From NCBI RefSeq assembly GCF_000220705.2, contig NZ_CP023202.1, positions 6,168,501 through 6,232,500 of the forward strand: a stretch of 64,000 nt of DNA. Direction: 5' to 3'. Both the position numbers and the translations under genes were made by a program. The notes below the pieces were generated by a model. That model was not told the DNA's origin. It ran no database searches and worked only from the letters and a program-made list of their open reading frames with translations. The DNA is from Streptomyces xinghaiensis S187. GTDB lineage: Bacteria > Actinomycetota > Actinomycetes > Streptomycetales > Streptomycetaceae. Position 1 is the stretch's first letter; every line of letters begins with the position of its first letter. Positions 1 through 7,853 of the stretch are shown here, piece after piece.

Positions 1-1
1 G

Positions 2-481
2 GCCCGCGGGCTCGCCAACGTCTACGCCCAGACCCTCGGCACCATCTTCTCCAGCGCCGGTGAGAAGCCGTACGAGGTCGAACTGGTGGTCGCCGAGGTG
101 GGGGAGACCCCCGAGGGCGACCAGATCTACCGGCTGCCGCACGACGGCTCGATCGTGGACGAGCACGGCTCCGTCGCGGTCGGTGGCAACTCCGAGCAGA
201 TCAGCACCTTCCTGGACCAGCGGCACCGGGACGGCATGACCCTCCCCGAGGCGCTCAAGCTGGCCGTACAGGCACTCTCGCGGGACACCAACGGCGGCGA
301 GCGGGAGATCCCCGCCGAGCGGCTGGAGGTCGCGGTCCTCGACCGCACCCGCCCGCAGAAGCGGAAGTTCCGCCGCGTCGAGGGCCGCCGGCTCTCCCGT
401 CTCCTGGAGCCGGGTGGCGGCGCGTCCGCCGGTGACGAGGATGCCGCCGATGAGCCGGAGTCCGGCGACGACGGGGAGTGA
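2..481 (+). CDS. prcA: Proteasome subunit alpha, C-terminal part
   Basis: The first reading frame is open from the window edge and ends in TGA. It reads ARGLANVYAQTLG and then SAGEKPYEVELVVAEVGE, the strand and helix region typical of the actinobacterial 20S proteasome alpha subunit. About 160 residues are visible and the N-terminal gating part lies outside the window. The last 35 residues are acidic and low in complexity (GGGASAGDEDAADEPESGDDGE), as is usual for Streptomyces PrcA. Alpha subunits form the outer heptameric rings of the barrel and dock the Mpa/ARC ATPase that feeds in pupylated proteins. The downstream neighbour is the Pup ligase gene, which supports the identification. The start is not visible, so total length cannot be judged. 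Confidence 0.93.
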   Translation, partial: ARGLANVYAQTLGTIFSSAGEKPYEVELVVAEVGETPEGDQIYRLPHDGSIVDEHGSVAVGGNSEQISTFLDQRHRDGMTLPEALKLAVQALSRDTNGGEREIPAERLEVAVLDRTRPQKRKFRRVEGRRLSRLLEPGGGASAGDEDAADEPESGDDGE

Positions 482-701
482 CCCGCGCCCCGTGGCGCCC
501 TCCGTGCCCCGGCGGACCCCTCCGGTCCCGCCGGGGCACGGCCGTGTCCGGCCCCGCGGCTCCGCCCCGCCCGCCGGGCGGGGCGGATTCCCCGTGCCGC
601 CCGGCGCCCGCGGCGTCCTCGCAGCTCGCGTGGGGGAGCGATCACGCGCCAATGGCGGAAAGTGATCGGGAAAATGATCGGAACGGTGCTGCCGAACCCG
701 G

Positions 702-729
702 TTTCAGAGCGGGCCGCAAGGCGTAATGT
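702..729 (+). promoter_or_regulatory. Candidate pafA promoter, leaderless type
   Basis: TTTCAG (702-707), 16 nt, then TAATGT (724-729). The last base of the -10 box is separated by only six bases from the pafA ATG at 736, and no Shine-Dalgarno lies at a usable distance. This predicts a transcript that starts at or within a base or two of the AUG. The -35 match is weak; the call rests mainly on the -10 box and its position. Confidence 0.5.
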
Positions 730-735
730 TCAGGC

Positions 736-2097
736 ATGGACCGCCGCATTTTCGGGCTGGAGAACGAGTACGGCGTCACGTGCACGTTCAGGGGACAGCG
801 CCGGCTGTCTCCTGACGAAGTGGCGCGCTACCTCTTCCGCCGTGTCGTTTCCTGGGGCCGGAGCAGCAACGTCTTTCTGCGCAACGGTGCCCGCCTCTAC
901 CTGGACGTGGGTTCGCACCCGGAATACGCGACACCCGAGTGCGACAACGTGATCGAACTGGTCACGCACGACAAGGCGGGCGAGCGCATTCTCGAGGGAC
1001 TGCTCGTCGACGCCGAGCGCCGCCTGCACGAGGAGGGCATCGCGGGCGACGTCTATCTCTTCAAGAACAACACCGATTCGGCGGGAAACTCCTACGGCTG
1101 CCACGAGAACTACCTCGTGGCCCGGCACGGGGAGTTCTCCCGGCTCGCGGACATCCTCATCCCGTTCCTCGTCACCCGGCAGATGATCTGCGGCGCCGGC
1201 AAGGTGCTGCAGACCCCGCGCGGTGCCGTCTACTGCGTCAGCCAGCGCGCCGAGCACATCTGGGAGGGCGTCAGCTCGGCGACCACCCGGTCCCGGCCGA
1301 TCATCAACACCCGCGACGAGCCGCACGCCGACGCCGAGCGCTACCGCCGGCTCCATGTGATCGTCGGCGACTCCAACATGTCCGAGACGACCATGCTGCT
1401 CAAGGTCGGTGCCACCGACCTCGTGCTGCGCATGATCGAGGCGGGCACCGTCATGCGGGATCTCACCCTGGAGAACCCGATCCGGGCGATCCGCGAGGTC
1501 AGCCACGACATGACCGGCCGCCGCAAGGTGCGGCTCGCCAGCGGACGGGAGGCGTCCGCCCTGGAGATACAGCAGGAGTACTACGAGAAGGCGGTCGACT
1601 TCTGCGAGCGCCGGGGCATCCGCACCGGCACCGTCGAGCGGGTGCTGGAGCTGTGGGGCCGGACCCTGGAGGCCATCCGGGACGAGGACCTCGACCGCGT
1701 CGGCACCGAGATCGACTGGGTGATGAAGTACAAGCTCCTGGACCGCTACCGGGCCAAGAACAACATCACCATGTCCCACCCGCGGGTCGCCCAGATAGAT
1801 CTCGCCTACCACGACATCCACCGCCGCCGCGGGCTCTACTACCTGCTGGAGCGGCGCGGCCAGGCCGCCCGGGTCTGCAACGACCTCAAGATCTTCGAGG
1901 GCAAGTCGGTGCCGCCGCAGACCACCCGGGCCCGGCTCCGCGGCGACTTCATCCGCCGCGCCCAGGAACAGCGCCGTGACTTCACGGTGGACTGGGTGCA
2001 TCTCAAGCTCAACGACCAGGCGCAGCGCACGGTCCTCTGCAAGGACCCGTTCCGGTCCGTGGACGACCGGGTGGAGAAGCTGATCGCCGGAATGTGA
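736..2097 (+). CDS. pafA: Pup--protein ligase PafA
   Basis: 453 codons, the normal length for PafA. The protein starts MDRRIFGLENEYGVTCTF, where the ENEYG segment belongs to the glutamine-synthetase-like ATP/Mg site of the Pup ligase/deamidase family. Further family signatures are the acidic stretch SHPEYATPECDN and the FKNNTDSAGNSYGCHENY segment. PafA joins the C-terminal glutamate of the ubiquitin-like protein Pup to substrate lysines, marking them for the proteasome encoded just upstream. It is distinguished from Dop by its genomic place downstream of prcA and by its length. The ATG has no Shine-Dalgarno and sits 6 nt after a -10 box, so it is probably translated from a leaderless mRNA. 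A strong terminator closes the unit. Confidence 0.97.
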   Translation: MDRRIFGLENEYGVTCTFRGQRRLSPDEVARYLFRRVVSWGRSSNVFLRNGARLYLDVGSHPEYATPECDNVIELVTHDKAGERILEGLLVDAERRLHEEGIAGDVYLFKNNTDSAGNSYGCHENYLVARHGEFSRLADILIPFLVTRQMICGAGKVLQTPRGAVYCVSQRAEHIWEGVSSATTRSRPIINTRDEPHADAERYRRLHVIVGDSNMSETTMLLKVGATDLVLRMIEAGTVMRDLTLENPIRAIREVSHDMTGRRKVRLASGREASALEIQQEYYEKAVDFCERRGIRTGTVERVLELWGRTLEAIRDEDLDRVGTEIDWVMKYKLLDRYRAKNNITMSHPRVAQIDLAYHDIHRRRGLYYLLERRGQAARVCNDLKIFEGKSVPPQTTRARLRGDFIRRAQEQRRDFTVDWVHLKLNDQAQRTVLCKDPFRSVDDRVEKLIAGM

Positions 2098-2107
2098 CGG
2101 CGGCCGG

Positions 2108-2160
2108 CGGCACGGCGGCGGAGAGGTCCGGCTCATCCGGACCTCTCCGCCGCCGTGCCG
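2108..2160 (+). terminator. Perfect 24-bp hairpin after pafA
   Basis: The arms 2108-2131 and 2137-2160 are exact reverse complements over 24 bp, with a 5-nt loop (CTCAT). There is no T-tract, which is usual for strong Streptomyces terminators. It begins 11 nt after the pafA stop and separates pafA from the FKBP lipoprotein gene. Confidence 0.85.
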
Positions 2161-2220
2161 CCCGTGGTTAGAGTGGCACCATCCGTTCCGTTCCCACCGC
2201 AGCCCCCCAAGGAATTCACA

Positions 2221-3126
2221 GTGCGCCGAATCGCAGCCCTGCTGGCTGTTCCCCTGCTGCTCGTCTCCGTCGCGGCCTGCGGCGACGACGACCCGAAGTC
2301 CAACGGCAAGTCCGGTGCCGTCCCCGCCGTCTCCGGCGAGGACGGCAAGAAGCCGAAGGTCGCCAAGGGTGAGGGCGACCCGCCCAAGGGCCTGAAGGTC
2401 AAGGTCCTCAAGGAGGGCAAGGGGGCGGAGGTGAAGAAGGGCGAGGCCCTGAACGCCCACTACCTGGGGCAGACGTGGGAGGGCGAGGTCTTCGACAACA
2501 GCTACGACCGCGGCGAGCCGAGCACCTTCCAGATCGGCACCGGCAAGGTCATCAAGGGCTGGGACGAGGGCCTGGTCGGCCAGAAGCTCGGCAGCCGCGT
2601 CGAGCTCGTCATCCCGCCGGACAAGGGGTACGGAAAGCAGGAGCAGGAGAAGATCCCCGCCAACTCCACCCTGGTCTTCGTCGTGGACCTCAAGAAGGTC
2701 ATGCCGACCCGGCCCGAGGGCGAGGAAGTCCCGCAGACCGACGCGGAGCTGCCGAAGGTCGGCACCGAGACCGACGACAAGGCGCCGAAGGTGACCATCC
2801 CCAAGGGGAAGGACGCGCCCGGGAAGGTCGTCACCAAGACGATCATCGAGGGCACCGGCAAGGAAGTGGGCGCGAAGGACACCCTGAACGTCCACTACGG
2901 TCTGACCCTGTGGAAGGACGGCAAGGCCGGCGGCGACACCTGGGCCCAGGGCACCCCGCAGGACGTCCCGATCGCCCAGATGCCCGGCTGGAGCGAGGGT
3001 CTCAAGGGCCAGAAGGCCGGGAGCAGGGTCATGCTCGTCGTCCCGCAGGACGAGCTGACCGAGGAGCAGCAGAAGCAGATCAAGTCCGACCTGGTCTTCG
3101 TCGTGGACATCCTCGGCATCGCGTGA
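2221..3126 (+). CDS. FKBP-type peptidyl-prolyl isomerase lipoprotein, two FKBP-like domains
   Basis: 301 codons from GTG 2221, chosen because AAGGA (2209-2213) precedes it and because the frame then begins with a lipoprotein signal, MRRIAALLAVPLLLVSVAAC, whose lipobox cysteine is residue 20. After an Asp/Lys-rich linker come two FKBP modules. Domain 1 (about 57-160) carries the usual landmarks: NAHYLGQTWEGEVFDNSYDRG, VIKGWDEGL, VELVIPPDKGYG and LVFVVDLKKV. Domain 2 (about 188-301) keeps the fold pattern (LNVHYGLTLW, LVFVVDIL), but VIKGW has become MPGWSEGL and the PP..GYG loop is replaced by PQDELTEEQQ, so it is probably a degenerate, non-catalytic domain. The expected role is folding of secreted proteins at the outer face of the membrane. 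A weak -10 (TAGAGT, 2169-2174) lies upstream. Confidence 0.92.
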   Translation: MRRIAALLAVPLLLVSVAACGDDDPKSNGKSGAVPAVSGEDGKKPKVAKGEGDPPKGLKVKVLKEGKGAEVKKGEALNAHYLGQTWEGEVFDNSYDRGEPSTFQIGTGKVIKGWDEGLVGQKLGSRVELVIPPDKGYGKQEQEKIPANSTLVFVVDLKKVMPTRPEGEEVPQTDAELPKVGTETDDKAPKVTIPKGKDAPGKVVTKTIIEGTGKEVGAKDTLNVHYGLTLWKDGKAGGDTWAQGTPQDVPIAQMPGWSEGLKGQKAGSRVMLVVPQDELTEEQQKQIKSDLVFVVDILGIA

Positions 3127-3190
3127 TCACGGCCTCTCCGCCGGACTGTTACGGTTTCGCCGACAGAAATTCTTTCTAGGAGCAACTTCA

Positions 3191-3565
3191 GTGAGCATCG
3201 AGAAGCCCGAGATCGACTTCCCGGGCGGCGAGCCGCCGGCCGACCTGGAGATCAAGGACATCTGGGAGGGCGACGGCCCCGTCGCCAAGGCCGGGGACAC
3301 CGTCTCCGTCCATTACGTGGGCGTCGCCTTCAGCACCGGCGAGGAGTTCGACGCCAGCTGGAACCGCGGCACGCCGCTGCAGTTCCAGCTCGGCGTGGGC
3401 CAGGTCATCAGCGGCTGGGACCAGGGCGTGCAGGGCATGAAGGTCGGCGGCCGCCGCCAGCTGACCATCCCGGCGCACCTCGCGTACGGCGACCGCGGCG
3501 CCGGTGGCGGCCGCATCAAGCCGGGCGAGACGCTGATCTTCGTCTGCGATCTCGTGGCGGTCTGA
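3191..3565 (+). CDS. Cytoplasmic FKBP-type peptidyl-prolyl cis-trans isomerase
   Basis: 124 codons, a single minimal FKBP domain without signal peptide. Typical landmarks are VHYVGVAFSTGEEFDASW, VISGWDQGVQGMKVGGRR, LTIPAHLAYG and LIFVCDLVAV, so the active-site aromatic and loop positions are present. It should catalyse cis-trans isomerisation of Xaa-Pro bonds in the cytosol and could bind FK506-like macrolides. The GTG start follows AGGAG (3178-3182). The gene lies 64 nt behind the two-domain FKBP lipoprotein, so the two are probably co-transcribed, and a terminator follows directly. Two FKBP genes between pafA and pafB is the common Streptomyces arrangement; a functional link to pupylation has not been shown as far as I know. 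Confidence 0.95.
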   Translation: MSIEKPEIDFPGGEPPADLEIKDIWEGDGPVAKAGDTVSVHYVGVAFSTGEEFDASWNRGTPLQFQLGVGQVISGWDQGVQGMKVGGRRQLTIPAHLAYGDRGAGGGRIKPGETLIFVCDLVAV

Positions 3566-3594
3566 CACACCGGCCGCTGCCAGGCCGTATCCCC

Positions 3595-3632
3595 GAGGGC
3601 CCGTGCCGTCAAGGCATGGGCCCTCGCTTTTG
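3595..3632 (+). terminator. Rho-independent terminator after FKBP gene
   Basis: Arms 3595-3607 and 3613-3625 pair over 13 bp, one of them a G-U pair, around the loop GTCAA. GCTTTT follows. This is a classical intrinsic terminator separating the FKBP genes from pafBC. Confidence 0.85.
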
Positions 3633-3691
3633 CCGGTGACCTCCGGAGCGGTACGGTCATCGACCGGGGAGCACAACGAGAAAGGGCGTCG

Positions 3692-4645
3692 ATGGCCATT
3701 GCCAAGGCCGAGCGGCTGATGAATCTGGCGCTGTGCCTGCTGGGCACCCGGCGTCCGCTCAGCAAGCGCGAGCTCCGGGCCTCCATCGAGGCGTACATCG
3801 AGGCCGCCACGGACGAGGCCTTCAACCGTATGTTCGAGCGGGACAAGGACGATCTGCGCGAGCTCGGCCTGGTCATCGAGACGGTCGAGGGCTTCGACGG
3901 CGACATCGGCTACCGTGCGCACCGCGACAGCAACCGGCTGCCGCCCGTCGCCCTCGACGCCTCCGAGGCCGCCGCCCTGCAACTGGCCGCCAAGGTGTGG
4001 CAGCAGGCCCGGCTCGCGGGCGCGGCCAGCGGTGCGCTGCAGAAGCTGCGGGCGGCCGGAATGCCGCTCGCCGAGGACGCCTACACCGGCCAGAGCGCCC
4101 TGGAACCGCGGATCCCGGCCCAGGAACCCGCCTTCGAACCGCTGATGCTGGCCTGCCGCGACCGCCGCCCGGTGGTCTTCGAGTACCGCAAGGCCACGGC
4201 CGCCCGCCCGGAGACCCGGCATGTCGATCCCTGGACCCTGGAGTGCTGCCGCGGCCACTGGTACCTCGCCGGCTGGGACCGGGACCGGGGCGCCGAGCGG
4301 GTCTTCCGGCTCTCCCGGATCACCGGCCGGGTCAAGTCGCGCGCCGGCGCCTTCACCGCCGCGGTGCCCGACCACGTCACCGTCCGCGAGACGGTCGAGC
4401 GCTGGGCCGGCGAGATCGCCACCAGCACGGCCCGGATCCGGCTGCGGGCCGGTGCCGGCTATCCGCTGCGGGCGCGGGCCCTCTCGGTCCGGGAAGCCGG
4501 GGAGGGCTGGGACGAGCTGGAGATCCCGTACGGGCACGGACTGGACGCCTGGCTGGTGGAGTTCGGGCCCGATGTGGTCGTTCTGGAACCGGCCGAGCTG
4601 CGGACCGATGTGGTCGAGCGGCTGCGCGCCGTGGCCAAGGGCTGA
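3692..4645 (+). CDS. pafB: WYL-domain transcriptional regulator PafB
   Basis: 317 codons. The N-terminus (MAIAKAERLMNLALCLL...LSKRELRASIEAYI) is a winged helix-turn-helix of the DeoR/HTH_11 kind. The second half holds the WYL domain, with RRPVVFEYRKATAARPETRHVDPWTLEC followed by HWYLAGWDRDRGAERVFRLSRI, and a C-terminal WCX extension. In mycobacteria PafB and PafC work together as a ligand-responsive activator of the RecA-independent DNA-damage response; the same role is inferred here. The ATG is preceded by GAAAGGG. pafC follows after 36 nt. Despite the name (proteasome accessory factor), the preceding terminator shows that pafBC is transcribed separately from pafA and the FKBP genes. Confidence 0.93.
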   Translation: MAIAKAERLMNLALCLLGTRRPLSKRELRASIEAYIEAATDEAFNRMFERDKDDLRELGLVIETVEGFDGDIGYRAHRDSNRLPPVALDASEAAALQLAAKVWQQARLAGAASGALQKLRAAGMPLAEDAYTGQSALEPRIPAQEPAFEPLMLACRDRRPVVFEYRKATAARPETRHVDPWTLECCRGHWYLAGWDRDRGAERVFRLSRITGRVKSRAGAFTAAVPDHVTVRETVERWAGEIATSTARIRLRAGAGYPLRARALSVREAGEGWDELEIPYGHGLDAWLVEFGPDVVVLEPAELRTDVVERLRAVAKG

Positions 4646-4681
4646 GAGACGCCGAGAGAACGAGGGACGACGAGACCGCCG

Positions 4682-5644
4682 ATGGCCACCAACGCGATTG
4701 ACCAGACCCGCCGGATGCTCTCCCTGGTGACCTATCTGCGCGAACGCCCCGGCGCCCGCGTCAGCGACGTCGCCCGGGCCTTCGGCGTCACCGAGGACGA
4801 GCTCATCGCCGACCTCAACGTCCTGCCGATGTGCGGCACCAGCTTCCGCGGCGGGGACCTGCTCGACATCGACACCGACGGCGACCGCATCTGGTGGCGG
4901 AACCCGGACGCCGCCGGCAGCAGCTCCGGCGCCCCGCTGCGGCTGGCCGCCGACGAGGCCACCGCCCTGCTGGTGGCCGCCCGCGCCGTCGCCACCCTCC
5001 CCGGTCTGCGGGAGAGCGACCGGCAGGCCCTGCTGCGCGCCACCGCGAAACTGGAGGCGGCGGCCGGCGAGGCCGCCGGGGCCAGCTCCCGGCTGTCGGT
5101 CACCTTCGAGTCCGAGGGCGGGGTCTTCGCCGACGTCGACCGCGCCATCTCCGAGCGGCGCCGGCTGTGGCTGCGCTACTACTCGCCCGCCCGCGACGAG
5201 CTCACCGAACGCGAGGTCGACCCGATCCGGCTGTTCGCCGTCGGCCACACCTATATGGAGGCGTGGTGCCGGACCTCCGAGGCCCGGCGCACCTTCCGCC
5301 TCGACCGGGTCGCCGAGATCCGGCTGCTGGACGAGCCCGCGGACCCGCCGCAGCTCGAACTCCGCGATCTCTCCGAGGGGCTGGTCCAGCCGTCCGCCGA
5401 GGACCCGGAGGTCGTCGTCGAGGTCGGCCCCGGCGGGCGATGGGTCGCCGAGTACTACCCGCACGACAGCGCCGAGGAACTCGACGGCGGCGGGCTGCGG
5501 ATCACCCTGCGCACCCCCGACCCCGCGAGCCTGCGCCGGCTCGCGCTCCGGCTCGGCGGTGACGGCCGCATCGTCTCGCCCGCCGACCTGGCCGAGAGCG
5601 CCCGGCTGGCGGCGGGACGGGCCCTGGCGGCCTACGGCGGATGA
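4682..5644 (+). CDS. pafC: WYL-domain transcriptional regulator PafC
   Basis: 320 codons, same architecture as PafB: an N-terminal winged helix (QTRRMLSLVTYLRERPGARVSDVARAFGVTEDEL) and a WYL core (RRRLWLRYYSPARDELTEREVDPIRLFAVGHTYMEAWC, then RRTFRLDRVAEI). It probably acts as the partner subunit of PafB in DNA-damage gene activation. The gene is preceded by GACGAGACCGCCG, a weak ribosome site, and by 36 nt of spacer, so translation may depend on pafB. Its stop overlaps an ATG (ATGA at 5641) of the next frame, although the next gene more likely starts slightly downstream. Confidence 0.93.
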   Translation: MATNAIDQTRRMLSLVTYLRERPGARVSDVARAFGVTEDELIADLNVLPMCGTSFRGGDLLDIDTDGDRIWWRNPDAAGSSSGAPLRLAADEATALLVAARAVATLPGLRESDRQALLRATAKLEAAAGEAAGASSRLSVTFESEGGVFADVDRAISERRRLWLRYYSPARDELTEREVDPIRLFAVGHTYMEAWCRTSEARRTFRLDRVAEIRLLDEPADPPQLELRDLSEGLVQPSAEDPEVVVEVGPGGRWVAEYYPHDSAEELDGGGLRITLRTPDPASLRRLALRLGGDGRIVSPADLAESARLAAGRALAAYGG

Positions 5645-5661
5645 CGAGACGGAGGACGGGG

Positions 5662-5898
5662 ATGGAGACGGTGACCACCGCGGTGCTCTACAAGGCCGCG
5701 TGCCCGGACTGCCGGGGCCGGTTCGAGCTGGCCTCCGAGGCCATACGGCTGGCCATCGGCGCCAGCGACCGGACGACCTTCTACTCCTTCACCTGCCCCG
5801 AGTGCGGGTCGGCGGTCCGCAAGCCGGCGGGGGAGCGGATCGTGGAACTGCTGACCGGCGGCGGCGTCCGCACGCTGCGGCTGCACTCCACCGTCTGA
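5662..5898 (+). CDS. Small zinc-ribbon protein, function unknown
   Basis: 78 codons from ATG 5662, chosen over the in-frame ATG at 5641 because GGAGG (5651-5655) stands six bases before it. Two cysteine pairs, CPDC near residue 13 and CPEC near residue 44, form a four-cysteine zinc ribbon. Between them lies a hydrophobic beta-rich stretch (DRTTFYSFTCPECG). It is probably translated with pafBC. I do not recognise a named family; a nucleic-acid-binding or protein-interaction role is only a guess from the fold. Confidence 0.75.
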   Translation: METVTTAVLYKAACPDCRGRFELASEAIRLAIGASDRTTFYSFTCPECGSAVRKPAGERIVELLTGGGVRTLRLHSTV

Positions 5899-5941
5899 CC
5901 GGCCCGGCGCCGCACGGTCCCGCTCGGCTAGGCTCCCCTCC

Positions 5942-6145
5942 ATGTTCTGGCCCATGACCGCCGTCGCCCTCGCCTTCTGCGGGATCGCCGTCCTCGGCGT
6001 CCTGGCCGCCCGCGTCTTCACCGAGGTGCGCCGGCTGTCCCGGCAGGTGGCGGAGGCCTCGCGGCGCATCGAACGCGCGGCCGAGGACGTGGAGCGCGCC
6101 GCGACCCCGCTCGCCGCCCGGCCGGGCGCGCCGGACGGCGGCTGA
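5942..6145 (+). CDS. Small membrane protein with one TM helix and a charged helix (DUF948-like)
   Basis: 67 codons. Residues about 4-24 (PMTAVALAFCGIAVLGVLAAR) form a single transmembrane helix. It is followed by a long charged amphipathic or coiled-coil helix (VFTEVRRLSRQVAEASRRIERAAEDVERAATPL) on the cytoplasmic side. The plan resembles DUF948 proteins and, superficially, TatA/TatB. A TAGGCT -10 box (5929-5934) ends seven bases before the ATG and no Shine-Dalgarno is present, so the gene looks leaderless. It stands just upstream of tatA but has its own promoter. Function is unknown. Confidence 0.7.
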   Translation: MFWPMTAVALAFCGIAVLGVLAARVFTEVRRLSRQVAEASRRIERAAEDVERAATPLAARPGAPDGG

Positions 6146-6317
6146 GCACGGCGCGGGCCGGCGTGTCCCCGTCCGCGGCGGTCCGGCGCCGGCAGGCTCG
6201 CCCCCCGGCTCCTCCCCCCGGATGTCCGGCCCTCTTTCCCCGGGCGGCGGGGGAGGTACGCTGGCGTGTGCGGTCTCTATGCAGAGGCGGGGCCGCAACC
6301 GGGAGTGCGCGGAGGGA

Positions 6318-6348
6318 TTGCCCGCCGTTCACCCTTGCGCGTTACGAT
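6318..6348 (+). promoter_or_regulatory. Candidate tatA promoter
   Basis: TTGCCC (6318-6323), 19 nt, TACGAT (6343-6348). The predicted transcript begins near 6355 and gives a leader of about 75 nt with GGGGAG before the tatA ATG. Confidence 0.5.
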
Positions 6349-6429
6349 GCTGTGCGCGGGAGGTCGGGCGTCCCCGATTCCCCCGGCAAGACCCCACCAG
6401 ACGCCGCCTCGGGGAGTAGGTACACGCAG

Positions 6430-6729
6430 ATGTTCGCCAACCTGAAGCCTCTTGAGATCGTACTGATCATCCTTGTCATCCTGCTGCTGTTCGGCGCCAA
6501 GAAGCTTCCCGACATGGCCCGTTCCCTCGGCAAGTCGGCCCGCATCCTCAAGAGCGAGGCCAAGGCGATGAAGAAGGACGGCGAGACCCCGGCCGGCGGG
6601 CAGGAGCCCGCGGCCCCCGAGTCCGGGCAGACGGCTCCTCCCGCGCCGCGCACCATCCAGGCCGCCCCCGGTGATGTGAGCAGTGCCCGTCCGGTGTCCG
6701 AACCGGGCCACGCCTCCCAGCAGAGCTGA
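6430..6729 (+). CDS. tatA: Sec-independent protein translocase subunit TatA
   Basis: 99 codons from ATG 6430, preceded by GGGGAG. The sequence shows the TatA plan: a short N-terminus, a transmembrane helix (LEIVLIILVILLLFGAKKLP), a conserved hinge FGAKKLP, an amphipathic helix (MARSLGKSARILKSEAKAMKK) and a disordered Pro/Ala tail. TatA oligomers form the pore through which folded twin-arginine substrates cross the membrane. tatC follows 62 nt later. No tatB lies nearby; in Streptomyces it is encoded elsewhere. One probable Tat substrate in this window is the GH10-like protein at 41110. Confidence 0.96.
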   Translation: MFANLKPLEIVLIILVILLLFGAKKLPDMARSLGKSARILKSEAKAMKKDGETPAGGQEPAAPESGQTAPPAPRTIQAAPGDVSSARPVSEPGHASQQS

Positions 6730-6791
6730 CACCGTCGTCGTAGAGCCACTCCCGGCGGCCGAGGCCGCCGCACAAGATGAGGAACGTGGGG

Positions 6792-7754
6792 TTGCTGAAG
6801 TCTTCCCGCAAGCGGGAGAAGGACCCAGAGGGGCGGATGCCGCTCGCGGAGCATCTGCGTGAGCTCCGCGACCGTCTGCTCAAAGCCGTGCTGGCGGTCC
6901 TCGTGGTCACCATTGCCGCGTTCTGGTTCTACGAGGAGATCGCCGACTGGCTGACGGCCCCGATCCGGGACTCCGTGGGCTGTACGGCGAGTTTCACCGA
7001 TCTCGCCGAGAAGGGCGACAACTGCGCCCAGCTGACGGTCGACGGCCTCCTCGGGCCGTTCACCATCATGATCAAGGTGGGGCTCATGACCGGCGTGGTG
7101 GCGGCATGCCCGGTCTGGCTCTATCAGTTGTGGGCGTTCCTCGCGCCGGGCCTCCACAGGAACGAACAGAAATACGCCCTCATGTTCGCGGGCGTGGGCC
7201 TCCCGCTGTTCGTCGCGGGCGGATACTTCGCGTATCTGATCCTTCCCACCAGCGCCGCGGCCCTCATCGGGCTGACCCCGGACGGCCTGGGACTCAGCAA
7301 CCTCGTCCGCCTGGACGACTACCTCGACATCGTCACCCGGCTCGTGGTCGTCTTCGGGCTCGCCTTCGAGCTGCCCCTGCTGCTGGTCATGCTGAACTTC
7401 GGCGGAGTCATCTCGGGCCGCCGGATGGCCGGCTGGTGGCGGTGGATGGTCATGAGCATCACGGTCTTCTCCGCGTTCGCCACCCCCACCGGTGACCCGC
7501 TGACCATGCTGGCGCTCGCCGCACCGATCGTCCTGCTGTACTTCCTGGCGGTCGGCATCGCGCTCGCCAACGACCGCCGGCGCCGCCGCAGGAACCCGGA
7601 CGCGGAGCTGAGCGACGACGAGGCCTCGCAGCTCGATCTGACCCCTGAGGCCGTCGACGAGATCGAGCCGGTCGGCTCCGGCCGGGCCGCGCTGCCGCAG
7701 CAGACCCGCGAGGAGAACGGCCCCCGGGTGAACGGTTACGACGACGCCACGTAG
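6792..7754 (+). CDS. tatC: Sec-independent protein translocase subunit TatC
   Basis: Six-transmembrane TatC family protein, 320 codons from TTG 6792. The frame could also start at ATG 6777 or GTG 6786. I prefer TTG because GAGGAA (6779-6784) stands seven bases before it and because PEGRMPLAEHLRELRDRLLK then begins at about residue 13, as in other actinobacterial TatCs. The MPLAEHLRELR motif and the F-Y-E-E region (FWFYEEIADWL) form the signal-peptide docking site; FLAPGLHRNEQ and FGLAFELPLLL are further landmarks. TatC recognises the twin-arginine signal at the membrane. The C-terminal 60 residues are acidic and cytoplasmic. Confidence 0.95.
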   Translation: MLKSSRKREKDPEGRMPLAEHLRELRDRLLKAVLAVLVVTIAAFWFYEEIADWLTAPIRDSVGCTASFTDLAEKGDNCAQLTVDGLLGPFTIMIKVGLMTGVVAACPVWLYQLWAFLAPGLHRNEQKYALMFAGVGLPLFVAGGYFAYLILPTSAAALIGLTPDGLGLSNLVRLDDYLDIVTRLVVVFGLAFELPLLLVMLNFGGVISGRRMAGWWRWMVMSITVFSAFATPTGDPLTMLALAAPIVLLYFLAVGIALANDRRRRRRNPDAELSDDEASQLDLTPEAVDEIEPVGSGRAALPQQTREENGPRVNGYDDAT

Positions 7755-7853
7755 CGCCCTTCGCGGGGCTCCGCGGCGGCGGGCCGGCCCGCGGGAGGAA
7801 CTGCTTCCGTACCAGCGGTTACAGTGATGCGGCCGACCGGATACAGTCCCGGC

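Noticed and set aside
730..2895. 721-codon open frame on the minus strand across pafA and the FKBP lipoprotein gene
   Set aside because: Compositional shadow of GC-rich genes. It has a low-complexity Leu/Val/Asp/Gly pattern, no ribosome site, and lies opposite two certain genes.
3188..4000. pafB/pafC as part of one transcript with pafA
   Set aside because: Two strong hairpins (2108-2160 and 3595-3632) separate them.
3188..5464. 758-codon minus-strand frame opposite FKBP, pafB and pafC
   Set aside because: Same antisense artefact; the plus-strand genes are clear family members.
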